A DNA stretch of 64,000 nt from Oxalobacter paraformigenes (GTDB lineage Bacteria; Pseudomonadota; Gammaproteobacteria; Burkholderiales; Burkholderiaceae_D), in NCBI RefSeq assembly GCF_000158475.2, contig NZ_KI392030.1, forward strand, positions 369,628 through 433,627. The letters are read 5' to 3'. This document shows, in pieces, positions 16,290-26,133 of this stretch (its first letter is position 1; every line of letters starts with the position of its first letter). Under the pieces are notes generated by a model, which was not told the DNA's origin, did no database searches, and worked only from the letters and a program-made list of their open reading frames with translations. The position numbers and the translations under genes are program-made.

Positions 16290-18959
16290 TCATGGCGGGG
16301 GCGGCAGAAAGGGAAACGTCAATGTAAATCGTGCACCGCCGTCACTTCGGGATTCACCGACAATGGTACCATCATGAGCTTTCATGATCGCTTTGGAAAT
16401 AGCCAGCCCCAACCCTATTCCAGGCGTGGCATTTTCTTTGTCGCCTCTTTCAAACTTCTCGAAAATCGTGTGTTCCTGACCGGCGGGAAGACCCGGACCA
16501 TGATCGTCTATCGTTAAAACAATCCGGTTTTCCTTGTTGTAACCGCTGATTTCGATGGAAGAGTTTTCGGGCGTGTATTTGGATGCGTTTTCAAGAATAT
16601 TGACGAGTACTCTTTCGATCAGGACCGCATCAATGTGGGCCAGCGGAAGATCGTTGGCGAGGTGAACGCTGATCGGACGTTTGCCGAGCAGGGAAGCGCA
16701 ACTGGACAATGCACTGCCGATCACTTCTTCAAGAGGTTGCCATTGCCGGTTCAACTGGACTGTTCCGGATTCCAGTTTGGCCATGTCCAGCAAGTTGCTG
16801 ACAAGGTCATTCATTCGCAGGGCGGATTGGCGTATGGCGTCCAGTAACTCTTTCTGTTCTGCGCTGACGTGAGGTTTTGTCATTAAAAGCGTATCAGCCA
16901 GACCGACTAGCGCCGTCAACGGTGTTCTCAGGTCATGGGAAATGGCGGATAGCAACGAGTTTCGCAGTCGTTCGGATTCGACCTGTACAATCGTTTTCTG
17001 GGCGACCTCAAGATAATGAATCCGTTCGATTGAAATCGCCAGCAAGGACGCGCAGATATCGAGCAGCCTGCGCTGTTCAGGCCCGAGAACGGCATTTTCT
17101 CCGGGTTCAACGGCCAATATGCCTCTGAGGCGCATGGTCGCTTTCAAAGGCAAAACGAGGCAGGGACTGGTTGGCAAGGTATCGGTGCCCAGTCCGGCAG
17201 GCAAACCATGTTCGTAGGCCCATTGGACGAGCGCTATGTTCGGGTTGGCGGTCGCATTGGGCATCTTTTGCAATTGGTCGTTTTCATCTGCAACGAACAG
17301 GGCCTGTTTCGCATCGAATTCGGTATGAAGAAAACGGGCGGCAATGTCGGCTATCTGCTCGATCATCAGAACAGCCGACAGATCGCGGGACATTTCATAC
17401 AAGCTGCGTACTCTCCGTTCCCGTTCGATTGCCGCGTTGCTCTGCATTTTCAGGCTTGCCGTCAATTGACCGATGATAAGTGCCACCACAAGCATGACGC
17501 TGAATGTGATGGCGAACTGGGCGTCGCTGACCGCAATGGAAAACCGCGGTGGCACGAAAAAGATATCGAAAAGAAAAACACTTACGAAAGCTGCCAGAAC
17601 TGCGGCGCCACGGCCATAACGCACAGCAATGCACGCGACTGCCAGCAGAAAAAACATGACGATATTCGTCAGTTCAAGCGTTTCCCTGAACGGAATGGCG
17701 AACAAGGTCGTAATGGCGCATATTATCAAGGTTGCCAGATAGCCCCTCCACTCCGATTTGGTCGGAAGCGAGGGAACGCACAATGACGGCAGCCGGAAAA
17801 CGGCCTGTTGGGGTACCGAAACCTGCAGGATATCGAGATCGTCTGCACGCATTTCGATTTTCTGGGCAGTCGATTTTTTCCATGGCCAGTACCATTTTCG
17901 CGGCGCTCTACCCAGTACGAGTCGGGAAAGATTGTGATCTCTGGCGTAATGTATGAGACCGGACGCGACATTGGAAGCGGATTGGGTGACAGCCGTGGCA
18001 CCCAGATCGCTGGCCAGTTTCAGGAGTTTCGTCGCTTTTTCGCGTGTTTCATTGTCGTTTTCATGCAAGATGGAAGGCGATTCGACATATATGGCGTGCC
18101 ATGGAACATCAAGCTGGGAGGCAAGACGTGCACTGCTGCGAATGACTTTTTCCCCGATTTCGTCTGGCGTGATGCAGGCCAATAGAGATTCCCGGTGAGG
18201 CCAGACAGTCGTGCTGGCATTTCTCAAACGGTATGCCTGTATTTCGCCGTCGATGCGATCGGCTGTTCGTCTGAGGGTCAATTCACGCAGAGCCAGCAGA
18301 TTGCCTTTACGGAAAAAGTTTTTGGAAGCCAGAAGAGTTTGTTCCGGAAGATACATTTTTCCTTGTTTCAGACGGAGAATGAGTTCGTCCGGCGGTAAAT
18401 CAATAACAGTAACTTCTTCGGCCTGGTCGAAAATACGGTCAGGCACGGTTTCTCTCACCGGGATTCCGGTAATACGGCTGACGATATCATTAAGGCTTTC
18501 AAGATGCTGGACATTCATGGTTGTCCATACATTGATTCCCGCACGCAGCAATTCTTCAACGTCCTGCCAGCGTTTTGGGTGCCGCGAACCTGGCACATTG
18601 CTGTGGGCCAGTTCGTCGACCAGTATCAGGGCATCCGGATGGGACTTTCCGAATTCCAGAGCGGCGTCGAGATCGAATTCATCCAGAATGCGGCCCCGAT
18701 AAGCTATTTTTTTCAACCCCAGGCAAGGAAGGTTCTTTACCAGCCTGGCTGTTTCCTTGCGACCATGTGTTTCGATGATCCCGACGACAAGAGGCGTGTG
18801 CTGTTTCAGCGCTTCGTGGGCAGCCGTAAGCATGGCGTATGTCTTGCCAACGCCGGCAGAAGCGCCGAAAAAGATTTTCAGACGTCCTCTTTTTGCCTGG
18901 TCTTCATCTGCATTGACCTGTTTTAGCAACAGATCGGGGTTGGGGCGTTTGTCGTTCAT
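16290..18959 (-). CDS. kdpD: KdpD osmosensitive potassium-channel sensor kinase
   Basis: An 889-residue membrane histidine kinase with the complete KdpD layout: a KdpD ATP-binding domain (Walker A GASAGVGKT, residues 32-40; ILVDELAHSNVPGSRH), a universal-stress-like domain (about 250-370), four closely spaced membrane helices (about 405-500), a GAF-like region (about 520-650), and HisKA/HATPase domains (phospho-acceptor His in SAISHDLRTPLTAL; N, G1 and G2 boxes intact). It senses low potassium or ionic strength and phosphorylates KdpE. It follows kdpC with a short gap, so kdpFABCDE probably forms one transcription unit. Confidence 0.96.
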   Translation of the reverse strand: MNDKRPNPDLLLKQVNADEDQAKRGRLKIFFGASAGVGKTYAMLTAAHEALKQHTPLVVGIIETHGRKETARLVKNLPCLGLKKIAYRGRILDEFDLDAALEFGKSHPDALILVDELAHSNVPGSRHPKRWQDVEELLRAGINVWTTMNVQHLESLNDIVSRITGIPVRETVPDRIFDQAEEVTVIDLPPDELILRLKQGKMYLPEQTLLASKNFFRKGNLLALRELTLRRTADRIDGEIQAYRLRNASTTVWPHRESLLACITPDEIGEKVIRSSARLASQLDVPWHAIYVESPSILHENDNETREKATKLLKLASDLGATAVTQSASNVASGLIHYARDHNLSRLVLGRAPRKWYWPWKKSTAQKIEMRADDLDILQVSVPQQAVFRLPSLCVPSLPTKSEWRGYLATLIICAITTLFAIPFRETLELTNIVMFFLLAVACIAVRYGRGAAVLAAFVSVFLFDIFFVPPRFSIAVSDAQFAITFSVMLVVALIIGQLTASLKMQSNAAIERERRVRSLYEMSRDLSAVLMIEQIADIAARFLHTEFDAKQALFVADENDQLQKMPNATANPNIALVQWAYEHGLPAGLGTDTLPTSPCLVLPLKATMRLRGILAVEPGENAVLGPEQRRLLDICASLLAISIERIHYLEVAQKTIVQVESERLRNSLLSAISHDLRTPLTALVGLADTLLMTKPHVSAEQKELLDAIRQSALRMNDLVSNLLDMAKLESGTVQLNRQWQPLEEVIGSALSSCASLLGKRPISVHLANDLPLAHIDAVLIERVLVNILENASKYTPENSSIEISGYNKENRIVLTIDDHGPGLPAGQEHTIFEKFERGDKENATPGIGLGLAISKAIMKAHDGTIVGESRSDGGARFTLTFPFLPPPP

Positions 18960-19006
18960 GATTTAATCGCAGACGAATAGAGTTGTTAAAAATTCAGACA
19001 GATTTT

Positions 19007-19630
19007 TCAGGTACCTTTCTTGTAAACAGTAGCGGTTTCCATTTTGTCGAGGGCAAGATTCAGTTCAAGCACATTGACTTTCGGTTCGCCCAGAAAGTGG
19101 AAACGCATGGGTTCGGTATATTTGTCGATCAGTTCACGGATTTGATTTTCCGGCATGTTTCTGGCCCGGGCAACTCTTTTGATCTGGTAATTGGCGGCCG
19201 CAAGACTGATGTGAGGATCAAGCCCGCTTGCCGAAGACGTCACCAGATCGACCGGGATCGGCAGATCGTTACCGGGATCCGCTTTCCTGAGTCGGGCGAT
19301 GCGTTCTTTGACATTGTCGACCAACTGCGGATTGGTCGGTCCCAGATTGGAACCGCTGGAAGCCGCAGCATTATAGGGATGTGGTGAGGTTGCCGACGGA
19401 CGTCCCCAGAAATAGCCGGGTTTCGAAAAATTCTGGCCGATCAGCCGGGAACCGATAAATTTGCCGTTTTTCCAGATCAGGCTGCCGTTCGCTTTTTCAG
19501 GAAATGCCGATTGGGAGATACCTGTGATGATGAGTGGATAAGCCAGTCCGGTCAGCAGGGTCATAAGAATCATGAGAATGACCGAGGGATACAGAATCTT
19601 TCTAAAAAAGGAAATGTTGAAATTTTGCAT
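19007..19630 (-). CDS. kdpC: KdpC, potassium-transporting ATPase subunit
   Basis: A 207-residue protein with one N-terminal membrane helix (YPSVILMILMTLLTGLAYPL) and a periplasmic domain containing GSRLIGQNFSKPGYFWGRPSAT and ASGLDPHIS, both family hallmarks. KdpC helps assemble the KdpFABC pump and raises its potassium affinity. It lies between kdpB (17 bases upstream) and kdpD, as in other kdp operons. Confidence 0.95.
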   Translation of the reverse strand: MQNFNISFFRKILYPSVILMILMTLLTGLAYPLIITGISQSAFPEKANGSLIWKNGKFIGSRLIGQNFSKPGYFWGRPSATSPHPYNAAASSGSNLGPTNPQLVDNVKERIARLRKADPGNDLPIPVDLVTSSASGLDPHISLAAANYQIKRVARARNMPENQIRELIDKYTEPMRFHFLGEPKVNVLELNLALDKMETATVYKKGT

Positions 19631-19647
19631 GGTTTACCTCCGCGTTT

Positions 19648-21711
19648 TTATACAAGCCCCAAAAGCGACAACAGCATGTCGATCACTTTGATGCCGATAA
19701 ATGGTGTCATGATGCCCCCCAGTCCGTAAATCAGCAGATTGCGGCGAAGGAGCGCAGCGGCTCCCAAAGGACGGTATTTGACGCCTTTCAGGGCCAGCGG
19801 GATCAGAAAAATAATGATCAGGGCATTGAAAATCACAGCGCTCAATATCGCTGAAGCCGGGCTGGACAATCCCATCAGATTCAGAGCTTCCAGTTGAGGA
19901 TAGGTTGCAACGAAAGCTGCCGGAACAATAGCGAAGTATTTCGCGATGTCATTTGCGATACTGAAAGTAGTCAGCGAACCGCGGGTGATCAGCATTTGTT
20001 TGCCGGTTTCGACAATTTCGATCAGTTTTGTCGGATTGCTGTCCAGATCGACCATATTGCCCGCTTCCTTGGCAGCCTGAGTGCCGGTATTCATGGCGAC
20101 AGCCACATCGGCCTGAGCCAGCGCAGGGGCGTCATTCGTTCCATCACCGGTCATGGCAACCAGTCTGCCGTCGTTCTGATAGTCGCGAATGAGTTGCAGT
20201 TTCGCTTCCGGCGTTGATTCGGCCAGAAAATCGTCAACACCGGCTTCAGCTGCGATGGCGGCTGCCGTCAGGCGGTTGTCTCCGGTGACCATCACGGTTT
20301 TGATTCCCATTTTACGCAGTTCAGCGAATCTTTCCTTGATGTCGTTTTTAACGATGTCTTTCAGTTCGACAACCCCCAGGGGTTTGCCATTTTCTGCGAC
20401 GACAAGCGGGGTACTGCCGGACAGGGCCACTTCATCGACCAGAGATTGCAGCATGTAAGGAAACGCATAACCGCCTGATTCCGAATAAACACGAATGGCG
20501 TCAGCTGCGCCTTTCCGGATGTTTTTTCCTGAAATGTCCACGCCGCTCATTCTCGTCTGTGCGGAAAAAGGAATAAAACGGGAATCGTTTTCGGTATCCA
20601 GTCGAGCAAGGGACGGGAATTTCTCTCTTGCCAGCGATACGATGCTGCGTCCTTCCGGTGTTTCATCTGCCAGAGAAGCCAGATAAGCAGCCGTTGCCAG
20701 TTGTTCTTCCGAGACGCCCGAGACAGGGAGAAATTGGCTGGCTTGTCTGCTGCCGAGGGTGATAGTTCCCGTTTTGTCCAGCAGCAGTACATCGACGTCA
20801 CCGGCTGCCTCAACGGCTCTGCCCGAGGTCGCAATGACATTGGCCTGCATCAGGCGGCTCATACCGGCAACCCCGATAGCCGAGAGCAGGCCTGCAATCG
20901 TTGTCGGTATGAGACAAACCAGTAGCGCAACGAGCACAACGAGGCCGACAGCGTGTCCCATTCCGGTTTGATCGACGGCAAACCGGGAAAACGGCAGGAG
21001 AGTAACCACAACACTCAGAAAAACGATGGTCAGAGCCACAAGAAGAATCGTCAAGGCAATTTCGTTCGGTGTTTTCTGTCTTTTTGCGTTTTCGACCATG
21101 GCAATCATGCGGTCAACGAACGTTTCTCCCGGATTGGAAGTGATCCGGACGACGAGGCAATCGGACAGGACTTTCGTGCCGCCGGTGACGGCCGAAAAGT
21201 CACCGCCGGATTCCCGGATGACGGGAGCGGATTCACCGGTGATAGCGCTTTCGTCAACTGATGCCGAACCCTCGATTATTTCACCGTCAGCGGGAATGAA
21301 ATCCCCGGCAGGAACAAGGACAAGATCGCTTTTTCGCAGGGCGTCCGCCTCGATTAACTGATACTGGAGCGAATTCATGGGTGTGCCCGGCAAAAATGGT
21401 CCCAGAATGCGTTTTGCCCAGATTTTTTTCTTCAGGCTGCGGAGGCTTTCGGCCTGGGCTTTGCTCCGTCCTTCAGCCAGCGCTTCTGCAAAATTGGCGA
21501 ATAATACGGTAAACCACAGCCATAGAGTAATGCCCAACGTGAATCCGTCGAACTGGACAATAGTCAGAAGCGTCGTAAAAATGCTGCCGACATAAACGAC
21601 AAGCATAACCGGATTGTGCAACTGGACGCGCGGATTCAGTTTACGGAAGGCATCCGCTATGGCTGGCCACAGCAGTGCGGTATCAAATAAAGGTAAAGTC
21701 TTGTTTGCCAT
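19648..21711 (-). CDS. kdpB: KdpB, catalytic P-type ATPase subunit
   Basis: A 687-residue P-type ATPase. It has the actuator motif AITGESAPV, the phosphorylation motif [12 protein letters not shown] (Asp near residue 307), and the hinge motif [22 protein letters not shown]. KdpB hydrolyses ATP to drive potassium moved through KdpA. Length and motifs are canonical. Kdp genes are tightly spaced: 9 bases separate the kdpA stop from this start. Confidence 0.97.
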   Translation of the reverse strand: MANKTLPLFDTALLWPAIADAFRKLNPRVQLHNPVMLVVYVGSIFTTLLTIVQFDGFTLGITLWLWFTVLFANFAEALAEGRSKAQAESLRSLKKKIWAKRILGPFLPGTPMNSLQYQLIEADALRKSDLVLVPAGDFIPADGEIIEGSASVDESAITGESAPVIRESGGDFSAVTGGTKVLSDCLVVRITSNPGETFVDRMIAMVENAKRQKTPNEIALTILLVALTIVFLSVVVTLLPFSRFAVDQTGMGHAVGLVVLVALLVCLIPTTIAGLLSAIGVAGMSRLMQANVIATSGRAVEAAGDVDVLLLDKTGTITLGSRQASQFLPVSGVSEEQLATAAYLASLADETPEGRSIVSLAREKFPSLARLDTENDSRFIPFSAQTRMSGVDISGKNIRKGAADAIRVYSESGGYAFPYMLQSLVDEVALSGSTPLVVAENGKPLGVVELKDIVKNDIKERFAELRKMGIKTVMVTGDNRLTAAAIAAEAGVDDFLAESTPEAKLQLIRDYQNDGRLVAMTGDGTNDAPALAQADVAVAMNTGTQAAKEAGNMVDLDSNPTKLIEIVETGKQMLITRGSLTTFSIANDIAKYFAIVPAAFVATYPQLEALNLMGLSSPASAILSAVIFNALIIIFLIPLALKGVKYRPLGAAALLRRNLLIYGLGGIMTPFIGIKVIDMLLSLLGLV

Positions 21712-21720
21712 GATTGTTCC

Positions 21721-23514
21721 TTAATTCGCCCACAACATCAGATGTTCGACAACGGGTCCCAATGCCAGTGAAGGGACGTAGTTCAACAGGCCAATCAGGA
21801 GAACCGTTATGATGAGCAGGGTGACGAAAAGTGGCCCATGTGTCGGCAAGGTGCCTTCGGTAACCGCAATGCGTTTTTTGGCGGCCATTGAGCCGGCAAT
21901 GGCCAGTACCGGGATGATTCCGCCGAATCGGCCAAGCCACATGACCACTGCCAGGGTGTAGTTGTAGAAAGGCGTATTAACGGAAAGGCCGGCGAAGGCG
22001 CTGCCATTGTTGTTTGCGGCAGAGGTGAAAGCATAGAGAATTTCACTGAATCCATGTGGTCCCGGATTCAGGATGCCTGCCCGGCCTGCTTCTGTCATGG
22101 TTGCCAGTGCCGTACCGCAAAGAACAACGATCGGGGTAATCAGGATAGCGATGGAAGCCATCTTCATATCGAATACCTCGATTTTTTTGCTCAGGTATTC
22201 CGGCGTTCTCCCGATCATGAGGCCGGCGATAAACACGGCCATGATGGCGAAAACCAGCATGTTGTATAAACCGGTGCCAACGCCGCCGAAGACAACTTCA
22301 CCCAGTTGCATCAGAATCAGGGGAACCGCACCACCAAGCGGGGTGAACGAGTCGAGCATGGCATTGACAGCACCGCAGGATGCGCCTGTTGTTATCGCTG
22401 CGAACAGGCTGCTGGCCGAAATGCCGAAACGGACTTCCTTGCCTTCCATATTGCCTCCGGCCTGAGCAACGCTTGATAACTGATCGACTCCCAAAGTCGA
22501 AAAGTGAGGATTACCCATTTGTTCGAAATAAGTGACGCCCAGTGCAAAAATGATGAACATGACAAACATGGCTGAAAAAATGGCGAAGCCCTGACGTTTG
22601 TCAGCCACCATGTTTCCGAACGTGAAACACAGCGCGGCGGGGATCAGGAAAATGCACAGCATTTCCATGAAATTGGCAAGTGGTGTTGGGTTTTCAAAGG
22701 GGTGGGCTGAATTGGTATTGAAAAAACCGCCTCCGTTTGTTCCCAGCAATTTGATGGAAAGTTGGGATGCTACCGGCCCCATGGCCAACGTCTGGGTGGT
22801 GGAACTTTTTGCTTCAAGTTCCGGTTGCCCTTCTTTGTCCAGAACGATTTCACCGTTGAGATCTTTGACAGGTTCCTGCCAGGTCTGCGTTTCAATTGTC
22901 TGAACTTCTGTATAAGGCGAGAGATTTTGTATGACGCCCTGGCTTGCCAAAAGAAGAGCGAAGATGGCTGACAGCGGAATGAGAATCCACAAAGTCGTTC
23001 TGGTCAGATCGACCCATACGTTCCCGATGGTTTTGGCAGAACGTCTGACAAAACCACGGATAAGAGCGATGACCACGACAATACCGGTTGCAGCCGACAG
23101 AAAGTTTTGTACAGTCAATGCCGTCATCTGCGTGAAATAACTCATGGTCGTTTCGCCGCCATAGCCCTGCCAGTTGGTATTGGTGACAAAGCTGATGGCG
23201 GTGTTGACTGAGGAGTCAACGGAAATGTTGACCATGTCCTGTGGATTGAAAGGCAGAAACAGTTGCAGACGCTGGATCAGAAATACTGCTATAACACCCA
23301 GTACATTGAAAATGACCAGGCCGATGCAATAGGAAACCCAGCCGGTTTCTGTTTCCGGATTGATCCCAAGAAGACGATAGACGGGTTGTTCAATGTACTT
23401 GCCCCATTTGAAACGGCCGTTCATAACGGCATCGATCATTCTTCCCAGTGGCCAACTGAGCACGAGAAGAACGGCCACAAACGAAGTGATCAGTAATAGG
23501 GACTGACTTGTCAT
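21721..23514 (-). CDS. kdpA: KdpA, potassium-binding channel-like subunit
   Basis: A 597-residue protein of the superfamily of K transporters with four pore loops readable in order: [50 protein letters not shown] and [13 protein letters not shown]. These form the selectivity filters that bind potassium. The frame is open to 23709, but the true start is the ATG at 23514 (MTSQSLLL). It overlaps the kdpF stop in an ATGA arrangement, showing translational coupling. Confidence 0.97.
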   Translation of the reverse strand: MTSQSLLLITSFVAVLLVLSWPLGRMIDAVMNGRFKWGKYIEQPVYRLLGINPETETGWVSYCIGLVIFNVLGVIAVFLIQRLQLFLPFNPQDMVNISVDSSVNTAISFVTNTNWQGYGGETTMSYFTQMTALTVQNFLSAATGIVVVIALIRGFVRRSAKTIGNVWVDLTRTTLWILIPLSAIFALLLASQGVIQNLSPYTEVQTIETQTWQEPVKDLNGEIVLDKEGQPELEAKSSTTQTLAMGPVASQLSIKLLGTNGGGFFNTNSAHPFENPTPLANFMEMLCIFLIPAALCFTFGNMVADKRQGFAIFSAMFVMFIIFALGVTYFEQMGNPHFSTLGVDQLSSVAQAGGNMEGKEVRFGISASSLFAAITTGASCGAVNAMLDSFTPLGGAVPLILMQLGEVVFGGVGTGLYNMLVFAIMAVFIAGLMIGRTPEYLSKKIEVFDMKMASIAILITPIVVLCGTALATMTEAGRAGILNPGPHGFSEILYAFTSAANNNGSAFAGLSVNTPFYNYTLAVVMWLGRFGGIIPVLAIAGSMAAKKRIAVTEGTLPTHGPLFVTLLIITVLLIGLLNYVPSLALGPVVEHLMLWAN

Positions 23515-23603
23515 GATAAGTCCTCCGGATACAGTAAAGCGGCGACAAGGTAAACAAATAGCAGCGTAGCAAGAATGGCAGCCAGAACGTGCAGCCAGAA
23601 CAT
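23511..23603 (-). CDS. kdpF: KdpF, small KdpFABC-stabilising subunit
   Basis: A 30-residue membrane peptide found by reading upstream of kdpA. It begins [15 protein letters not shown] and ends LLYPEDLS. The single hydrophobic helix followed by a YPE motif is the KdpF signature. An excellent AGGAGGT site (23611-23617, complement) precedes the ATG, and the stop overlaps the kdpA start by four bases. KdpF stabilises the KdpFABC complex and is often missed in annotation because of its size. Confidence 0.93.
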   Translation of the reverse strand: MFWLHVLAAILATLLFVYLVAALLYPEDLS

Positions 23604-23948
23604 GATGGTTACCTCCTGTTCGGATTTTCTGTTTTTTATGGACAGCGTTTTGGGTCTTTTGTCGAAAACACGATGGTTTCAGTCCACATCCTAGAAAAAA
23701 AGAAATCAAAAGACCGACAAGAGTTGCCGTGTGGATATCAGGAAAATATCAAGATAAAATAGGTTGTCGCGAGGAGTGAAAAACGGGAAAAGACAGAAAA
23801 ACAATATCTGTTGGGAGAAACAGGAGATATAGTGTTGTCTTTGACGTTATTTTTTCAATACTGGATTGAGATTTTCGCCAGTTGGTTCCGGAAATTTGCA
23901 GGTTGATCTTTTTTGCAAGATAACTGATTTGGTTCACAGGCGGATTCG
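23604..23948. other. Divergent control region of kdp and the GGDEF-EAL gene
   Basis: This 345-base region should carry the kdpF promoter with its KdpE site (minus strand) and the promoter of the signalling gene (plus strand). It is AT-rich with several A/T runs, but no confident -35/-10 pair or KdpE box was found by eye. Confidence 0.4.
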
Positions 23949-26066
23949 ATGTTTAACGAACAGATAGTTCAAAAAATCATGGATGAGATCGAGGATCTCA
24001 TTTACGTAGCGGATGTTGAAACCTATGAATTGCTCTATATAAACAAAAAGGGATCGAGACTGTTCGGGATCGAGGATTTCAAACAAGGCAAATGCTACAA
24101 GTTGCTGCAGAACCGGAATGAACCCTGTACATTTTGCACAAATGCGCGTCTCAAGGAAGATTCTTTTTACACGTGGGAATATCTGAATCCGCTGGTTAAC
24201 CGGTATTATCTTCTTAAAGACAAGCTGATTTCATGGAACGGACGGCACGCGCGTCTTGAAATCTGCGCCGATATTACCAATAAGGAAATTGCCAGCAAGA
24301 ATATCGAACGCAAACTTCAGATCGAAGAAATTCTGCTGCAATGTATTCGTGATCTTTCGACAGAGCCTGATATTGATGTCGCCATCAATCGCCTGTTGCA
24401 GACTATCGGAATTTTCCATAAAGCTGATCGGGCTTACATTTTTGAATGCGATTATAACAACGCAATCATCAACAACACTTATGAATGGTGCAACGGTGAG
24501 GTGAAACCACAGCTTGAAAATCTCCAGAATGTACCTATGGAAATCATTGAGCACTGGCTCAGACAGTTCAGGTTGAAAGGTTATTTTGCGATTTCATCTC
24601 TGGATATGTTAGGCGAAGCGGGAGACCCCGAATATGAAGTGCTTGCTGCTCAGAACATAGAAAGTCTGATGGCCGCTCCCTTGATGGATGAGGGCAAAAT
24701 CATCGGTTTTCTGGGAATCGACAATCCACGCGCTTATACAAGCGATTTTTCTTTGTTGAATTCCATTACCTATTTTATCCAGACGGATGTCAAAAAAAGG
24801 AAAATCCTTCAGCAGCTGGAGTATCTCAGCTATACCGACGCATTGACGGGACTTGGAAACCGCAACAAGTACATCCGGTTTTTGCGGGGAATGGAAGAGG
24901 AATCGCCGAAGTCGGTTGGTATTGTCTTTCTCGATATTAACGGTTTGAAAGAAGCGAACGACAAATACGGACATGTATATGGCGATCGCCTGATTGCCAA
25001 AACAGCTGAAATCCTCAACATGGTTTTTGAAAACCATGTTTTCCGTATCGGCGGAGATGAATTTATCGCTTTTGGAGTCAATATCGGGAAAGACCAATTC
25101 GATGGCCGCATAGCAAAGCTTCATCGTCTGGTCGATGGGGCTAAAGACTGCAATGTTTCATTCGGTGCAACCTGGAAATCCGATGATTTCAACATTTCCG
25201 AACTGATTTCCTATGCCGATAAACTCATGTATATCAACAAGCAGTCTTATTACAGCTCGACAAGACAGAGTAATCTTTCTTATCGTGCAGATATAACGGT
25301 CAAATTGATTGCGTCCCTTAAAGCGGGAGACTATCTCATTCATCTCCAGCCGAAAGTCAATCTCAAGACTATGGAGCTTTCTGGCGCAGAAGCGCTGATA
25401 CGTCGTCAGGATGCGACCGGAAAGCTGGTGATGCCGTCCCGCTTTATTCCTCTCTTCGAAGCGGAAAATATCATCAGACATATTGACTTTTTTACATTGG
25501 AAAAAGTTTGTCAGGTGCTGTCGGACTGGCGTGACAGAGGATACAGACTGGTTCCTGTTTCGGTCAATTTGTCCCGTATTACTTTGATGGAGGACGATAT
25601 TGTCGAAAAGCTTATCGCAGTTTGCAGAAAATATGCCGTTCCACATCATTTGATCGATGTTGAAGTCACAGAAAGTATCAGTGAAATGACGACTGAAACG
25701 TTGATATCGCTGGCAAAGGCAATCCGGAATGCCGGGTTCAGTCTGTCACTCGATGATTTCGGTTCACAATATTCTGATTTCGCTATTTTGACCCTTATTG
25801 ATTTCGATCTCATCAAGATAGACAAACGGCTCGTTGACGAGATCGAGAGTAATGAGAAATCGCGGATTTTGTTGAAACATTCCATCAATATCTGCAATGA
25901 AATGCATGATGTTTCTTCGCTGGCAGAAGGAGTTGAAACCGAAAAACAGCACAGACTTTTAAAGCAATTCAGATGCGATTATGGGCAGGGATATTTTTAT
26001 TCACGTCCCATTGATGTCGAGTCGTTCGAGAAAAAATATATGCGTGGTACGGGAAATTCCGGATGA
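23949..26066 (+). CDS. PAS-GAF-GGDEF-EAL cyclic-di-GMP signalling protein
   Basis: A 705-residue soluble protein with no membrane segment. Residues 1-100 resemble a PAS domain and carry the cysteine pattern GKCYKLLQNRNEPCTFCTN; 115-285 is a GAF-like sensor; 290-450 is GGDEF with an intact RIGGDEF (near 366-372); 455-700 is EAL with EALIR, NLS, EVTES, DDFG, the catalytic Lys (LIKIDKR) and EGVE all present. Both synthesis and hydrolysis of c-di-GMP are therefore possible. The RxxD inhibitory site before GGDEF is replaced by VFEN, so product feedback should be lost. The Cys motif suggests redox, metal or nitric-oxide sensing, which is inference. A strong terminator follows. Confidence 0.9.
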   Translation: MFNEQIVQKIMDEIEDLIYVADVETYELLYINKKGSRLFGIEDFKQGKCYKLLQNRNEPCTFCTNARLKEDSFYTWEYLNPLVNRYYLLKDKLISWNGRHARLEICADITNKEIASKNIERKLQIEEILLQCIRDLSTEPDIDVAINRLLQTIGIFHKADRAYIFECDYNNAIINNTYEWCNGEVKPQLENLQNVPMEIIEHWLRQFRLKGYFAISSLDMLGEAGDPEYEVLAAQNIESLMAAPLMDEGKIIGFLGIDNPRAYTSDFSLLNSITYFIQTDVKKRKILQQLEYLSYTDALTGLGNRNKYIRFLRGMEEESPKSVGIVFLDINGLKEANDKYGHVYGDRLIAKTAEILNMVFENHVFRIGGDEFIAFGVNIGKDQFDGRIAKLHRLVDGAKDCNVSFGATWKSDDFNISELISYADKLMYINKQSYYSSTRQSNLSYRADITVKLIASLKAGDYLIHLQPKVNLKTMELSGAEALIRRQDATGKLVMPSRFIPLFEAENIIRHIDFFTLEKVCQVLSDWRDRGYRLVPVSVNLSRITLMEDDIVEKLIAVCRKYAVPHHLIDVEVTESISEMTTETLISLAKAIRNAGFSLSLDDFGSQYSDFAILTLIDFDLIKIDKRLVDEIESNEKSRILLKHSINICNEMHDVSSLAEGVETEKQHRLLKQFRCDYGQGYFYSRPIDVESFEKKYMRGTGNSG

Positions 26067-26084
26067 AGCTTGTGCAGCGATGAA

Positions 26085-26124
26085 AAAAAATGCCCGACAT
26101 GAAATATTCATTCGGGCATTTTTT
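26085..26124. terminator. Bidirectional terminator between convergent genes
   Basis: AAAAAATGCCCGA and TCGGGCATTTTTT form a 13-bp stem with A and T runs on either side, ten bases before the stop of the CoA-transferase gene. Confidence 0.85.
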
Positions 26125-26133
26125 ATGCAGGTA

